In this document: in pieces, positions 41,814-50,383 of the stretch
Position numbering within the stretch: position 1 is the stretch's first letter
How the letters are laid out: each line of letters starts with the position of its first letter
Assembly: GCA_902362875.1 (NCBI GenBank)
Contig: CABIYF010000002.1
Coordinates: forward strand, 62,001-126,000
Reading direction: 5' to 3'
Length of the DNA stretch: 64,000 nt
From: Eubacteriaceae bacterium
GTDB lineage: Bacteria; Bacillota; Clostridia; Lachnospirales; Lachnospiraceae
The notes under the pieces: generated by a model
Told to the model about the DNA's origin: nothing
The model's input: only the letters and a program-made list of their open reading frames with translations
Databases searched by the model: none
Translations under genes and position numbers: made by a program

Positions 41814-43909
41814 CAAAAAAATATAAAATACTGTTGAGTATAACAGTGGTGTTGTTTCTTCTTTTAGCAGCAATACCCGCGGATACAAAAGGGATGGAAG
41901 AAACAGCGGTCTGGGATATTACATTTAAGGGAACAGGAACAGAACCTTTTTTTCGAAGCAGTGTGACAATGGAGCTGGATCTGAAGGGAACAGACACAAA
42001 AGATGATATTAATATTTTTATCAACAGGCAGAAATGGGAAGGAGAGTGGGACTATGAACAAAGTTTAAAAATGACATTTTATGAAGAGGGAAACTATGAG
42101 ATTCATCTGGTTCACAAAAATGGATATGAGGAGACACGAAAGATCATGGTGGAGCTTAACAATCCATCCGTTCCGAAAATTAAGAGTGGATCATATTCGG
42201 AAGGCAAATGGACCAGCCAGAATATTTTACTTGAAGCTTATGGTACGAAGGCTGTTTCAAAAATCTCTCATTATGAATATAGGACAGGTGAGAGTGAGTG
42301 GAAATCAATGAAAAAAGGTATGCTTGAGATGAAACAGGATATGGATGATATTGTTTTGGTAAGAGCTGTATCGAATGCAGGGAGGTACAGTGAGGTACAA
42401 AAAATCTGGTGTCGTTTATGGAAGAGAAACCCGAATCTGTCAAGGATCACATGCAGTGAAAAATCAAGGAATGGATGGTATCAGAAGATACCAGAATTTA
42501 CTTATGAATCAGAACAGACAGAAGGCCCTGTGATACATACCTATGCAAGATTAACACAGCTTCAGACAGGGCAGACACAGACAGAGACAGACAAGATTCC
42601 AAAGATCAAAAAAGATGGAAAATATCAGCTCAAAGTGTGGACAAAAGATGAAGCTGGAAACAGATCTGAAAATAGTTTTTATACGACTTGTTTTGTGGAT
42701 ACAAAGAAGCCAGAGATCTTCATAGAATATAAAAACAAAATTCAGGAAATCAGCAAATACCAGAGGGCAAAGATAAGGATCAAAGATCAGAATATTTTAA
42801 GAAAGTCAATGAAGATCATGACATCTGGAAAACAGATCAAAGGGTGGTCGCGGTCTGGAGAATACTATGAAAGTGAAGTGGTGTTTGACCACGATGGACA
42901 ACATAATCTTTCTGTGACAGCGGAGGATATGGCAGGGAATATATCGATCAGAGAAGAAAAAACATTGAAGATTGATACAAAAAAGCCAGAGATTCAGATT
43001 AGCGGGATACAAAATGGAAAGTCTTATAAAACTCCAGTCAGTATAAAACTTCAGGTAAAAGATGAGAATTCAAATATGAAGAAAACGAAAGTTTATCTGA
43101 ATGGAAAGAGATGGAACTTTGATCAGCTGAAAGAAGATGGGTATTATCTGTTGAGAGTAGAAGCGGAGGATCTCGCAGGGAATCAAAGTGTTGTGACAAA
43201 AAAATTCACGATCAACAAAAAAGGAGTTCAAATTCATTTTTTGCAGGAAAAACTGGAAGGAAAAGATGTTTCGCAAAAAAATCTCCGGCCGGGATTTCAT
43301 ATTGCAAGTCTGGAACCGGTGCAGGTAACAGGATTTTTGGTCAATGGACAGAAAGTTCCATATGAATGGAAAGGCGACAAGGTTTATATGAAACAGCCAG
43401 TTACGTTGAATGGAAAATACTGTATAAATCTTAATGTGACAGATGCAAATGGACTGCATGTATCAAGTAAAAAAATAACATTTATGTATGATACGAAACA
43501 GCCGGTAATACAGTTACGTGGACTTAATGCAAAGAATGAATGTGATTATGGAACAACGATTTTTATTTCTTTGGAAAATCAGAAAGACTACTGGACAAAG
43601 ATAAAACTGGATAAGAGAAACATAGCAGATTTGAAAAGTAAGATATCTTTAAAAAATCTGGAACCAGGAGTTCATGTACTGAAACTTGAAGCAAGAGATG
43701 CAGCCGGAAATACAACAAAGGAAAAAATCAAATTCGAGGTGACAAAAATACTTCCAGATCCGGTAAAGAAGATTGTCAAAAAAGATCAGAAAAGGGAGGG
43801 AAATGTAAATAAAAAAGATGAAAAAACAGAAGTCATTTTATGGATCGCAGCAGGTATGATTTTGGTTATATCAGCAGCAGGGCTGATTTATAGAAAACAT
43901 TCAAAATAA
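41810..43909 (+). CDS. Membrane-anchored Ig-like surface protein
   Basis: Protein of 699 aa coupled to the kinase (ATGA overlap). It has an N-terminal signal (ILLSITVVLFLLLAAIPAD), repeated bacterial Ig-like domains, and a C-terminal membrane segment (ILWIAAGMILVISAAGLIY) with a basic end. The Ig-like domains open with phrases such as DTKKPEIFIEYKNKIQ, DTKKPEIQISGIQNGK and DTKQPVIQLRGLNA. No LPXTG motif, so it stays in the membrane. Its coupling to the kinase suggests that it is the sensor partner or the phospho-controlled output; this is inference. Confidence 0.85.
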   Translation: MTKKYKILLSITVVLFLLLAAIPADTKGMEETAVWDITFKGTGTEPFFRSSVTMELDLKGTDTKDDINIFINRQKWEGEWDYEQSLKMTFYEEGNYEIHLVHKNGYEETRKIMVELNNPSVPKIKSGSYSEGKWTSQNILLEAYGTKAVSKISHYEYRTGESEWKSMKKGMLEMKQDMDDIVLVRAVSNAGRYSEVQKIWCRLWKRNPNLSRITCSEKSRNGWYQKIPEFTYESEQTEGPVIHTYARLTQLQTGQTQTETDKIPKIKKDGKYQLKVWTKDEAGNRSENSFYTTCFVDTKKPEIFIEYKNKIQEISKYQRAKIRIKDQNILRKSMKIMTSGKQIKGWSRSGEYYESEVVFDHDGQHNLSVTAEDMAGNISIREEKTLKIDTKKPEIQISGIQNGKSYKTPVSIKLQVKDENSNMKKTKVYLNGKRWNFDQLKEDGYYLLRVEAEDLAGNQSVVTKKFTINKKGVQIHFLQEKLEGKDVSQKNLRPGFHIASLEPVQVTGFLVNGQKVPYEWKGDKVYMKQPVTLNGKYCINLNVTDANGLHVSSKKITFMYDTKQPVIQLRGLNAKNECDYGTTIFISLENQKDYWTKIKLDKRNIADLKSKISLKNLEPGVHVLKLEARDAAGNTTKEKIKFEVTKILPDPVKKIVKKDQKREGNVNKKDEKTEVILWIAAGMILVISAAGLIYRKHSK

Positions 43910-43927
43910 CAGGAAATATGAGCGTTC

Positions 43928-43955
43928 TTGAATCTTTTTCATTCTATGTTATAAT
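43928..43955 (+). promoter_or_regulatory. Promoter of the S1-domain gene
   Basis: TTGAAT (43928-43933), 16-bp spacer, TATAAT (43950-43955), 42 bp before the ATG. Confidence 0.7.
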
Positions 43956-43997
43956 ATGAAATAAATGTTTAAGAAAATAAAGCGGAGGAAGATTATT

Positions 43998-44696
43998 ATG
44001 GCAGAAGAAGTAAAAGAAACAATGGAACAGTTTGAAACTCAGTTAGAAGAATCTTTAAATAAAGCAGCAACAAATGAAGATGCAGTATGGAATCATTTAG
44101 AAGAACTCAAAGAAAGTGGAGAAGTTCTTGCACTGACTGTTGGCGGAGTTGTCAATGGTGGAGTTATCGTTTATGTAGAAGGAATCCGTGGTTTCATTCC
44201 AGCTTCTTTATTATCAACAAAATATGTAGAAGATTTAAATGTCTGGTTACAGAAAGATGTAGAAGCAAAGATCATTACAGTAGAACCTGAAGATCAGAGA
44301 CTTGTATTATCAGCAAAAGCAGTAGAGCAGGATAAAGCAAGAAAAGAACGCGAAAATAAGATTAACGAATTAAAAGTTGGAACAGTTGTAGAAGGAACTG
44401 TAGAGAATATCATGCCTTATGGAGCGTTTGTTGATATCGGAGATGGAATCAGCGGATTAGTTCACATTTCACAGTTAAGCCAGAAGAGAGTAAAATCTCC
44501 AGAGGATGTTGTGAAAGAAGGAGAACAGGTAACTGTTAAGATCATCAAAGTTGCGAATGGTAAAGTAAGCTTAAGTATCAAAGCATTAGAAGATGACAAA
44601 GAAGCAGCCAAGAAAGCAGAAGAAACTGGAGTAGAATACACAGAAGATGCTGCTGGAACAAGTCTTGGAGATTTACTGGCAAATATCAAATTATAG
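43998..44696 (+). CDS. S1 RNA-binding domain protein (short S1-like)
   Basis: Protein of 232 aa started at ATG 43998 after GCGGAGGAAG. Two S1 domains are visible, one around ALTVGGVVNGGVIVYVEGIR and one around GTVVEGTVENIMPYGAFVDI followed by GISGLVHISQLS. It resembles the short S1-like proteins of Firmicutes rather than the six-domain E. coli ribosomal S1. Likely role is mRNA binding in translation. The next gene, aroC, follows after 12 bp. Confidence 0.88.
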   Translation: MAEEVKETMEQFETQLEESLNKAATNEDAVWNHLEELKESGEVLALTVGGVVNGGVIVYVEGIRGFIPASLLSTKYVEDLNVWLQKDVEAKIITVEPEDQRLVLSAKAVEQDKARKERENKINELKVGTVVEGTVENIMPYGAFVDIGDGISGLVHISQLSQKRVKSPEDVVKEGEQVTVKIIKVANGKVSLSIKALEDDKEAAKKAEETGVEYTEDAAGTSLGDLLANIKL

Positions 44697-44708
44697 GAAG
44701 GAAGTCAC

Positions 44709-45809
44709 ATGGCAGGATCAGGTTTTGGCACAAATTTCCGCATCACAACATGGGGAGAAACACATGGTGCTGGTGTAGGAGTCGTTGTAGATGGGTGTCC
44801 GGCAGGTTTATCATTAGAAAGAGAAGATGTTCAGAAATATCTGGACCGCAGAAAACCAGGACAGTCAAAGTATACAACACAGAGAAAGGAAGGAGATCAG
44901 GTAGAGATTCTTTCTGGAGTATTTGAAGGAAAGACAACAGGAACACCGATTTCCATGGTTGTATATAATAAGGATCAGAGATCAAAAGATTACAGTAACA
45001 TCAAAGATGTATACCGTCCGGGACATGCGGATTTTACTTTTGATATGAAATATGGTTTCAGGGATTATCGTGGTGGTGGAAGATCATCAGGACGAGAGAC
45101 GATCGGACGTGTTGCCGCAGGTGCGGTTGCAGCTAAAGTCCTTGAAGAACTTGGAATTTCTGTGAAGGCATACGCAAAAGCGATCGCAGGTATCGAGATT
45201 TCAGAGGACAGATTCGATTTAGAAGAGATGAATAACAATCCGTTTAATATGCCGGATAAAGAAGCAGCAGATCTTGTGGCACAGAAAGCAGATCAGATGA
45301 TCAAAGAACAAGATTCCATCGGAGGAATTATAGAGTGTCAGATCACAGGAATGCCGGTTGGTATCGGAGAAACTGTATTTGACAAGCTGGATGCTGAACT
45401 TTCAAAAGCAATTATGTCTATCGGGGCTGTCAAAGGATTTGAGATCGGAGATGGATTTGAAGCTGCAAATCTCAGAGGATCAGAGAATAATGATGATTTT
45501 GCCTGTGTTGATGGTAAAGTAGTAAAAGAAACGAATCACTCTGGTGGAGTTCTCGGAGGAATGAGTGATGGAAGTACGATCATATTCCGTGCGGCGGTCA
45601 AACCAACTCCATCGATCGCGAGAACACAGAAGACGATCAACCGCGATCTTGATAATGTAGACATTGAAATTCATGGCCGTCATGATCCTATGATTGTGCC
45701 AAGGGCTGTAGTTGTGGTAGAATCAATGGCAGCCGTTACGATTCTTGATGGTGTGTTAAAGAATCTGGGTGCAACAATGGACAATATCAAAAAGATTTAT
45801 GGTGAGTAA
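44709..45809 (+). CDS. aroC: Chorismate synthase
   Basis: Protein of 366 aa after AGGAAGGAAGTCAC. It converts 5-enolpyruvylshikimate 3-phosphate to chorismate with reduced FMN. Conserved motifs are seen: [48 protein letters not shown] and [12 protein letters not shown]. It lies 2 bp before tgt. Confidence 0.97.
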   Translation: MAGSGFGTNFRITTWGETHGAGVGVVVDGCPAGLSLEREDVQKYLDRRKPGQSKYTTQRKEGDQVEILSGVFEGKTTGTPISMVVYNKDQRSKDYSNIKDVYRPGHADFTFDMKYGFRDYRGGGRSSGRETIGRVAAGAVAAKVLEELGISVKAYAKAIAGIEISEDRFDLEEMNNNPFNMPDKEAADLVAQKADQMIKEQDSIGGIIECQITGMPVGIGETVFDKLDAELSKAIMSIGAVKGFEIGDGFEAANLRGSENNDDFACVDGKVVKETNHSGGVLGGMSDGSTIIFRAAVKPTPSIARTQKTINRDLDNVDIEIHGRHDPMIVPRAVVVVESMAAVTILDGVLKNLGATMDNIKKIYGE

Positions 45810-45811
45810 TA

Positions 45812-46939
45812 ATGTATGAATTAATTAAAAAAGACGGAAGAGCAAAAAGAGGAAGGTTAACGACCGTCCATGGAGTGATCGAGACACCGGTATTTATGAA
45901 TGTCGGAACAGTCGCAGCGATCAAAGGTGCAGTCAGCACAGATGATCTTAGAGAGATTGGAACACAGGTAGAGTTATCAAACACATATCATCTGCATGTA
46001 AGAACAGGAGATAAGCTGATCAAAGAATTTGGAGGACTTCATAAGTTTATGAACTGGGATCGTCCGATCCTTACAGATTCTGGCGGATTTCAGGTGTTTT
46101 CTCTGGCAAAACTTCGTAAGATCAAAGAAGAAGGAGTGTCTTTCTCTTCTCATATCGATGGAAGAAAGATCTTTATGGGACCAGAAGAAAGTATGCAGAT
46201 TCAGTCCAATCTTGGTTCTACGATCGCGATGGCATTTGATGAGTGCCCTCCACATCCTGCAACAAGAGAGTATATGCAGAAGTCTGTAGACCGTACGACA
46301 AGATGGTTAGTAAGATGCAAGAAGGAGATGGATCGACTGAATTCTTTAGAAGATACAGTGAATCCACATCAGATGTTATTCGGTATCAATCAGGGTGGAA
46401 CATTCGAAGATATCCGTATTGAACATGCCAAAGAGATATCAAAATTAAATCTCGACGGATACGCCTTAGGTGGTCTGGCAGTAGGAGAGACACATGATGA
46501 GATGTATCATATTATCGAGGAAACAGTTCCTTATCTTCCAGAAGACAAACCAACGTATCTGATGGGAGTAGGTACACCGATTAATATTCTTGAGTCTGTA
46601 GACCGTGGAATTGATTTCTTTGACTGCGTATATCCAACAAGAAATGGACGTCATGGACATGTATATACCAATCAGGGAAAACTGAATATGTTCAATAAAA
46701 AATATGAACTTGACCATCGCCCAATCGAGGAAGGATGCCAGTGCCCAGCCTGCAGAAGTTACAGCAGAGCCTACATCCGACACCTTCTCAAAGCAAAAGA
46801 AATGCTTGGAATGAGATTATGTGTCTTGCATAACTTGTATTTTTATAATACAATGATGAGTGAGATTCGTCAGGCAATCGAAGAAGGAAACTACAAAGAA
46901 TACAAGAAACGTAAGATTGATGGCATGATGAATCAGTAA
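45812..46939 (+). CDS. tgt: tRNA-guanine transglycosylase
   Basis: Protein of 375 aa that exchanges guanine for a queuosine precursor at the wobble position of tRNAs with GUN anticodons. The substrate motif DSGGFQVFSLAKLRKI, the nucleophile region DCVYPTRNGRHGHVY and the zinc motif CQCPACRSYSRAYIRHL are all present. It is coupled to aroC and precedes yajC, a common gene order. Confidence 0.97.
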   Translation: MYELIKKDGRAKRGRLTTVHGVIETPVFMNVGTVAAIKGAVSTDDLREIGTQVELSNTYHLHVRTGDKLIKEFGGLHKFMNWDRPILTDSGGFQVFSLAKLRKIKEEGVSFSSHIDGRKIFMGPEESMQIQSNLGSTIAMAFDECPPHPATREYMQKSVDRTTRWLVRCKKEMDRLNSLEDTVNPHQMLFGINQGGTFEDIRIEHAKEISKLNLDGYALGGLAVGETHDEMYHIIEETVPYLPEDKPTYLMGVGTPINILESVDRGIDFFDCVYPTRNGRHGHVYTNQGKLNMFNKKYELDHRPIEEGCQCPACRSYSRAYIRHLLKAKEMLGMRLCVLHNLYFYNTMMSEIRQAIEEGNYKEYKKRKIDGMMNQ

Positions 46940-46965
46940 TCTTATTAGAAAGATGGAGGAAGAAA

Positions 46966-47259
46966 ATGGATCAGGTTACAATGACAATTCTGATGCTGGT
47001 CATTTGTTTTGCATTAATGTACTTTTTAACAATCAGACCACAGAAGAAGAAAGATGAAGAGTTAAGACAGATGATGGAAGCTCTGGAAGTTGGAGACAGT
47101 GTGTTAACAACAAGTGGATTTTACGGAGTTGTTGTAGATAAAGTTGATGAAACTACAATCATTGTTGAATTTGGTAACGACAAACATTGTCGTATCCCAA
47201 TGGAGAAATCAGCGATTCAGGCAATGGAAAAAGCAAACGGATCATCTGACGACGAGTAA
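46966..47259 (+). CDS. yajC: Preprotein translocase subunit YajC
   Basis: Protein of 97 aa with one N-terminal membrane segment (MTILMLVICFALMYFLTIRP), the signature RPQKKKDEELRQMMEALEVG and the C-terminal KOW-like strand region (GFYGVVVDKVDETTIIVEFG). YajC associates with SecDF in protein export; secDF is 3 kb downstream. Confidence 0.95.
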   Translation: MDQVTMTILMLVICFALMYFLTIRPQKKKDEELRQMMEALEVGDSVLTTSGFYGVVVDKVDETTIIVEFGNDKHCRIPMEKSAIQAMEKANGSSDDE

Positions 47260-47274
47260 GATAATTTATGAATC

Positions 47275-47333
47275 AAAAAAGAATCTGGGAAGTATGAAGA
47301 TAAAATTCATATTTCTTACAGATTCTTTTTCTT
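47275..47333 (+). terminator. Terminator after yajC
   Basis: GAATCTG (47281-47287) pairs with CAGATTC (47319-47325) with an inner stem, followed by TTTTTCTTTT. Confidence 0.8.
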
Positions 47334-47410
47334 TTCTGAAAAAATTCTTTAGTATGAAAAAATTCTTTTATCAGAAATTTCTCTTATCTGGAATTTTGGA
47401 ATATCTGGCC

Positions 47411-48247
47411 TTATTTTTGATATTCCAGCAGTTCATCGAGAAGATGATCAGGAACATAAAGAGGTCCGCGGCCAGTACCAATATCAATATCGGGCTTATT
47501 TGTTCCATGAAAATCAGAACCGCCAGTGGCTAAAAGATCATATTCTTTCTGCCATTCTCTTAATTTCGCGACTTGTCCCTGATGATGGGAAGAATGATAG
47601 ACTTCGATTCCAGCCAGACCATATTCTTTTAGATCACGAATCAGATGTTTTGTATCTTTATTTGAGAATTTATATAAAAATGGATGAGCAAGAATCGGAA
47701 TTCCGCCAGCATCGAGAATGAGTTTCAGACAGTCTTTGGGATCAAAAAAAGTCTTTGGAATATAATATTTACATTTCTCACCTAGATATTTGGAAAATGC
47801 CTGATCTCTGGATGTACAGATACCTTCTTCTACAAGAACTCTTGAAAAATGTGCTCGTGTGATGACGGTATCAGGATCACCATGTTGTAATTTCTCCAGG
47901 GTGACAGGGTATCCGTCCTTCTGGAATAAATCGATCATATCAAGATTTCGTTGCATTCTTTTCTTTCTTAGATCGTTTAATGTTTTATTTAATTGTTGGT
48001 TTTTACAGTCAATTCCATAACCTAAAATATGAATTTCACGATGCAGTGCATCACATGAGATTTCAATTCCAGGAATGAATTTGAGATGTTCGGGCAGATT
48101 CATGGAAAGAATTTCTGAAATACCATCAACCGTATCATGGTCAGTAAGGGAAAAACCATATAAATTCTTTTCAATTACTTTATCTGTGATTTCTTTCGGA
48201 GCGAAAGTTCCGTCAGAACATGTAGAGTGTATGTGCAGATCGATCAT
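47411..48247 (-). CDS. PHP-domain phosphoesterase (TrpH / RNase AM-like)
   Basis: Protein of 278 aa on the minus strand after GGAAAGGAGTTTT. PHP metal motifs are clear: MIDLHIHSTCSDGTF, GFSLTDHDTVDGI, FIPGIEISC and ILAHPFLYK, ending TGGSDFHG. Such proteins hydrolyse 3',5'-nucleotide bisphosphate (pAp) or trim short RNA. It is the only minus-strand gene between 31 and 64 kb. Confidence 0.92.
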   Translation of the reverse strand: MIDLHIHSTCSDGTFAPKEITDKVIEKNLYGFSLTDHDTVDGISEILSMNLPEHLKFIPGIEISCDALHREIHILGYGIDCKNQQLNKTLNDLRKKRMQRNLDMIDLFQKDGYPVTLEKLQHGDPDTVITRAHFSRVLVEEGICTSRDQAFSKYLGEKCKYYIPKTFFDPKDCLKLILDAGGIPILAHPFLYKFSNKDTKHLIRDLKEYGLAGIEVYHSSHHQGQVAKLREWQKEYDLLATGGSDFHGTNKPDIDIGTGRGPLYVPDHLLDELLEYQK

Positions 48248-48345
48248 TTAAAAACTCCTTTCCTGTATTTAGTGTAAGTTTACCACAAAAAAGCATAGAA
48301 GCAAAACGGCAGACATATATTAAATGAAAGAAAGGAGTATGAGAT

Positions 48346-48711
48346 ATGGAGCCGGGAAAGAAAGGTTTATATGTTGTGCAGAGTCTGGTCGCTGCTTATA
48401 TTGTTACTGGGCTGCTGCTGTGCCTGCTTGCATTTATTGTTTACCAGAGTAATGCAGGAATGAAGACAGCCAGTCTTGGCATTACACTTACATACATTTT
48501 TGCATCAATTGTTGCAGGGATGATCATTGGGAAAAAAATCGGAAAACGCAGATTTTTATGGGGATTTCTTGTCGGAGTATTATATTTTGCAATTTTAACT
48601 TCAATATCCGTGGTATTTCAGAAAAATATAGTTATTTTTTCGACTGAACGGATCACTGCATTTTTCTTATGTATTGCAGGAGGAACTTTAGGTGGAATGC
48701 TTGCCATTTGA
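48346..48711 (+). CDS. TIGR04086-type membrane protein
   Basis: Protein of 121 aa with four hydrophobic segments (e.g. AAYIVTGLLLCLLAFIVYQS, IFASIVAGMIIGKKIGKRRF and a final one ending FLCIAGGTLGGMLAI). Proteins of this type lie just upstream of the SCIFF peptide in many Clostridia, which is the main reason for the name. Role unknown. AAAGGAGTATGAGAT precedes the ATG. Confidence 0.8.
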   Translation: MEPGKKGLYVVQSLVAAYIVTGLLLCLLAFIVYQSNAGMKTASLGITLTYIFASIVAGMIIGKKIGKRRFLWGFLVGVLYFAILTSISVVFQKNIVIFSTERITAFFLCIAGGTLGGMLAI

Positions 48712-48767
48712 CTAAAGATATGATACAATATAGCAAGTTATTTTATGAGAATCAGGAGGACGATAAG

Positions 48768-48911
48768 ATGAAACATATTAAAACTCTGACAAATAAAACA
48801 TTACAGAACACAGTTAAAAAAGGTGGATGTGGTGAATGCCAGACATCTTGCCAGTCAGCATGTAAGACATCTTGTACAGTAGGTAACCAGACCTGCGAAC
48901 ATAGCAAATAG
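48768..48911 (+). CDS. scfA: SCIFF ranthipeptide precursor (six cysteines in forty-five)
   Basis: Peptide of 47 aa, started at ATG 48768 after CAGGAGGACGATAAG. The leader MKHIKTLTNKTLQNTVKKGG is followed by a core with six Cys (CGECQTSCQSACKTSCTVG, then QTC). SCIFF peptides are almost universal in Clostridia. They are modified by the adjacent radical SAM enzyme, which forms Cys thioether bonds to other residues. Cellular role is still unclear. A terminator hairpin separates it from the maturase. Confidence 0.97.
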   Translation: MKHIKTLTNKTLQNTVKKGGCGECQTSCQSACKTSCTVGNQTCEHSK

Positions 48912-48936
48912 TCAAATCGAACAAAGACTTTATGCT

Positions 48937-48968
48937 TGAGGCGTTCCTTGTGGGCCGCCTCATTTTTT
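48937..48968 (+). terminator. Attenuator between SCIFF peptide and its maturase
   Basis: TGAGGCG (48937-48943) pairs with CGCCTCA (48956-48962), followed by six T. It lies between precursor and enzyme genes and would make the peptide mRNA more abundant than the maturase mRNA. Confidence 0.88.
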
Positions 48969-49006
48969 CGATGAAAGAAAATAACAGATAAAGGGAGAAG
49001 GAAACA

Positions 49007-50383
49007 ATGGTTCACCAGTATAAAAACAATGGATACAACATGGTCCTTGATGTAGCAAGCGGCTCTGTCCATGTTGTTGATGATCTGACTTATGAAGTGA
49101 TCGCATTATACGAGGATCACACATTAGAAGAGATCATCAAAGAATTATCATCATGGGATGAAAAAGATGTAAAAGAATCTTATGAGGAAGTTACAGAATT
49201 GAAAGATGCAGGTGTATTATTTACAGAAGACTGTTATGAAGAATACATTTGTGGATTTAAGAACAGACCAACAGTTGTAAAGGCACTTTGTCTTCATATT
49301 GCACATGACTGTAATCTTGCATGCAGATATTGCTTTGCAGAAGAAGGAGAGTACAAGGGAAGACGTGCTTTAATGAGTGCAGAAGTTGGTAAGAAAGCTT
49401 TGGATTTTCTTGTAGAGAATTCAGGAAACCGCAGAAATCTGGAAGTTGATTTCTTTGGTGGAGAGCCTTTAATGAACTTTGATGTAGTAAAAGAAATTGT
49501 TGCTTATGGACGTTCTTTAGAACAGACACATGATAAGAAGTTCCGTTTTACACTGACAACAAATGGTGTATTATTAAACGATGATATCATGGAATTTGCC
49601 AATAAAGAGATGGACAACGTTGTATTAAGTGTAGATGGAAGAAAAGAAGTTCACGATTACATGAGACCATTTAGAAATGGAAAAGGAAGCTATGATTTTG
49701 TTATTGACAAGTTCAAGAAATTTGCAGACAGCAGAAATCAGCAGAAATATTATGTAAGAGGAACTTTTACACATCATAATCTGGATTTCTCAAAAGACGT
49801 TATGCATTTAGCAGATGCAGGATTTGAACAGATTTCTGTAGAACCTGTAGTTGCACCAGATACAGCAGATTATGCGATCACAGAAGAAGATCTTCCAATC
49901 TTAATGGATGAATATGATCTTCTTGCCAAAGAGATGATCAAGAGAGAGAAAGAAGGAAAAGGATTTACATTCTTCCACTTTATGATCGATTTAACAGGTG
50001 GTCCATGTGTTGCAAAACGTTTATCTGGATGTGGATCAGGAACAGAATATCTTGCAGTGACTCCATGGGGAGATTTATATCCATGTCATCAGTTTGTTGG
50101 TGAGGAAGATTTCTTAATGGGTAATGTCTATGAAGGAGTCAAGAAGGATGAGATCGTCAAAGAATTCAAAGCATGTAACGTATATTCCAAAGAAGAATGT
50201 AAAAAATGTTTTGCAAGATTCTATTGCAGCGGTGGATGCAGTGCAAACTCTTATAACTTTAATGGAAAGATCGATGGAACTTATGAGATCGGATGTAAAT
50301 TAGAGCGTAAGAGGGTTGAATGTGCACTTATGGTGAAGGCAGCATTGGCATTAGAAGAGGAGACGGAGAATGAAGAAGCGTAA
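49007..50383 (+). CDS. scfB: SCIFF radical SAM maturase
   Basis: Protein of 458 aa after AAAGGGAGAAGGAAAC. The N-terminal ~90 residues form a RiPP recognition element-like region that binds the SCIFF leader. The radical SAM motif is CNLACRYC (Cys102, 106, 109). The C-terminal SPASM-type region carries additional iron-sulfur Cys (CVAKRLSGCGSG, CKKCFARFYCSGGC, then C in EIGCKLE). It forms thioether cross-links in the SCIFF peptide. The 3' end overlaps secDF by 14 bp. Confidence 0.97.
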   Translation: MVHQYKNNGYNMVLDVASGSVHVVDDLTYEVIALYEDHTLEEIIKELSSWDEKDVKESYEEVTELKDAGVLFTEDCYEEYICGFKNRPTVVKALCLHIAHDCNLACRYCFAEEGEYKGRRALMSAEVGKKALDFLVENSGNRRNLEVDFFGGEPLMNFDVVKEIVAYGRSLEQTHDKKFRFTLTTNGVLLNDDIMEFANKEMDNVVLSVDGRKEVHDYMRPFRNGKGSYDFVIDKFKKFADSRNQQKYYVRGTFTHHNLDFSKDVMHLADAGFEQISVEPVVAPDTADYAITEEDLPILMDEYDLLAKEMIKREKEGKGFTFFHFMIDLTGGPCVAKRLSGCGSGTEYLAVTPWGDLYPCHQFVGEEDFLMGNVYEGVKKDEIVKEFKACNVYSKEECKKCFARFYCSGGCSANSYNFNGKIDGTYEIGCKLERKRVECALMVKAALALEEETENEEA

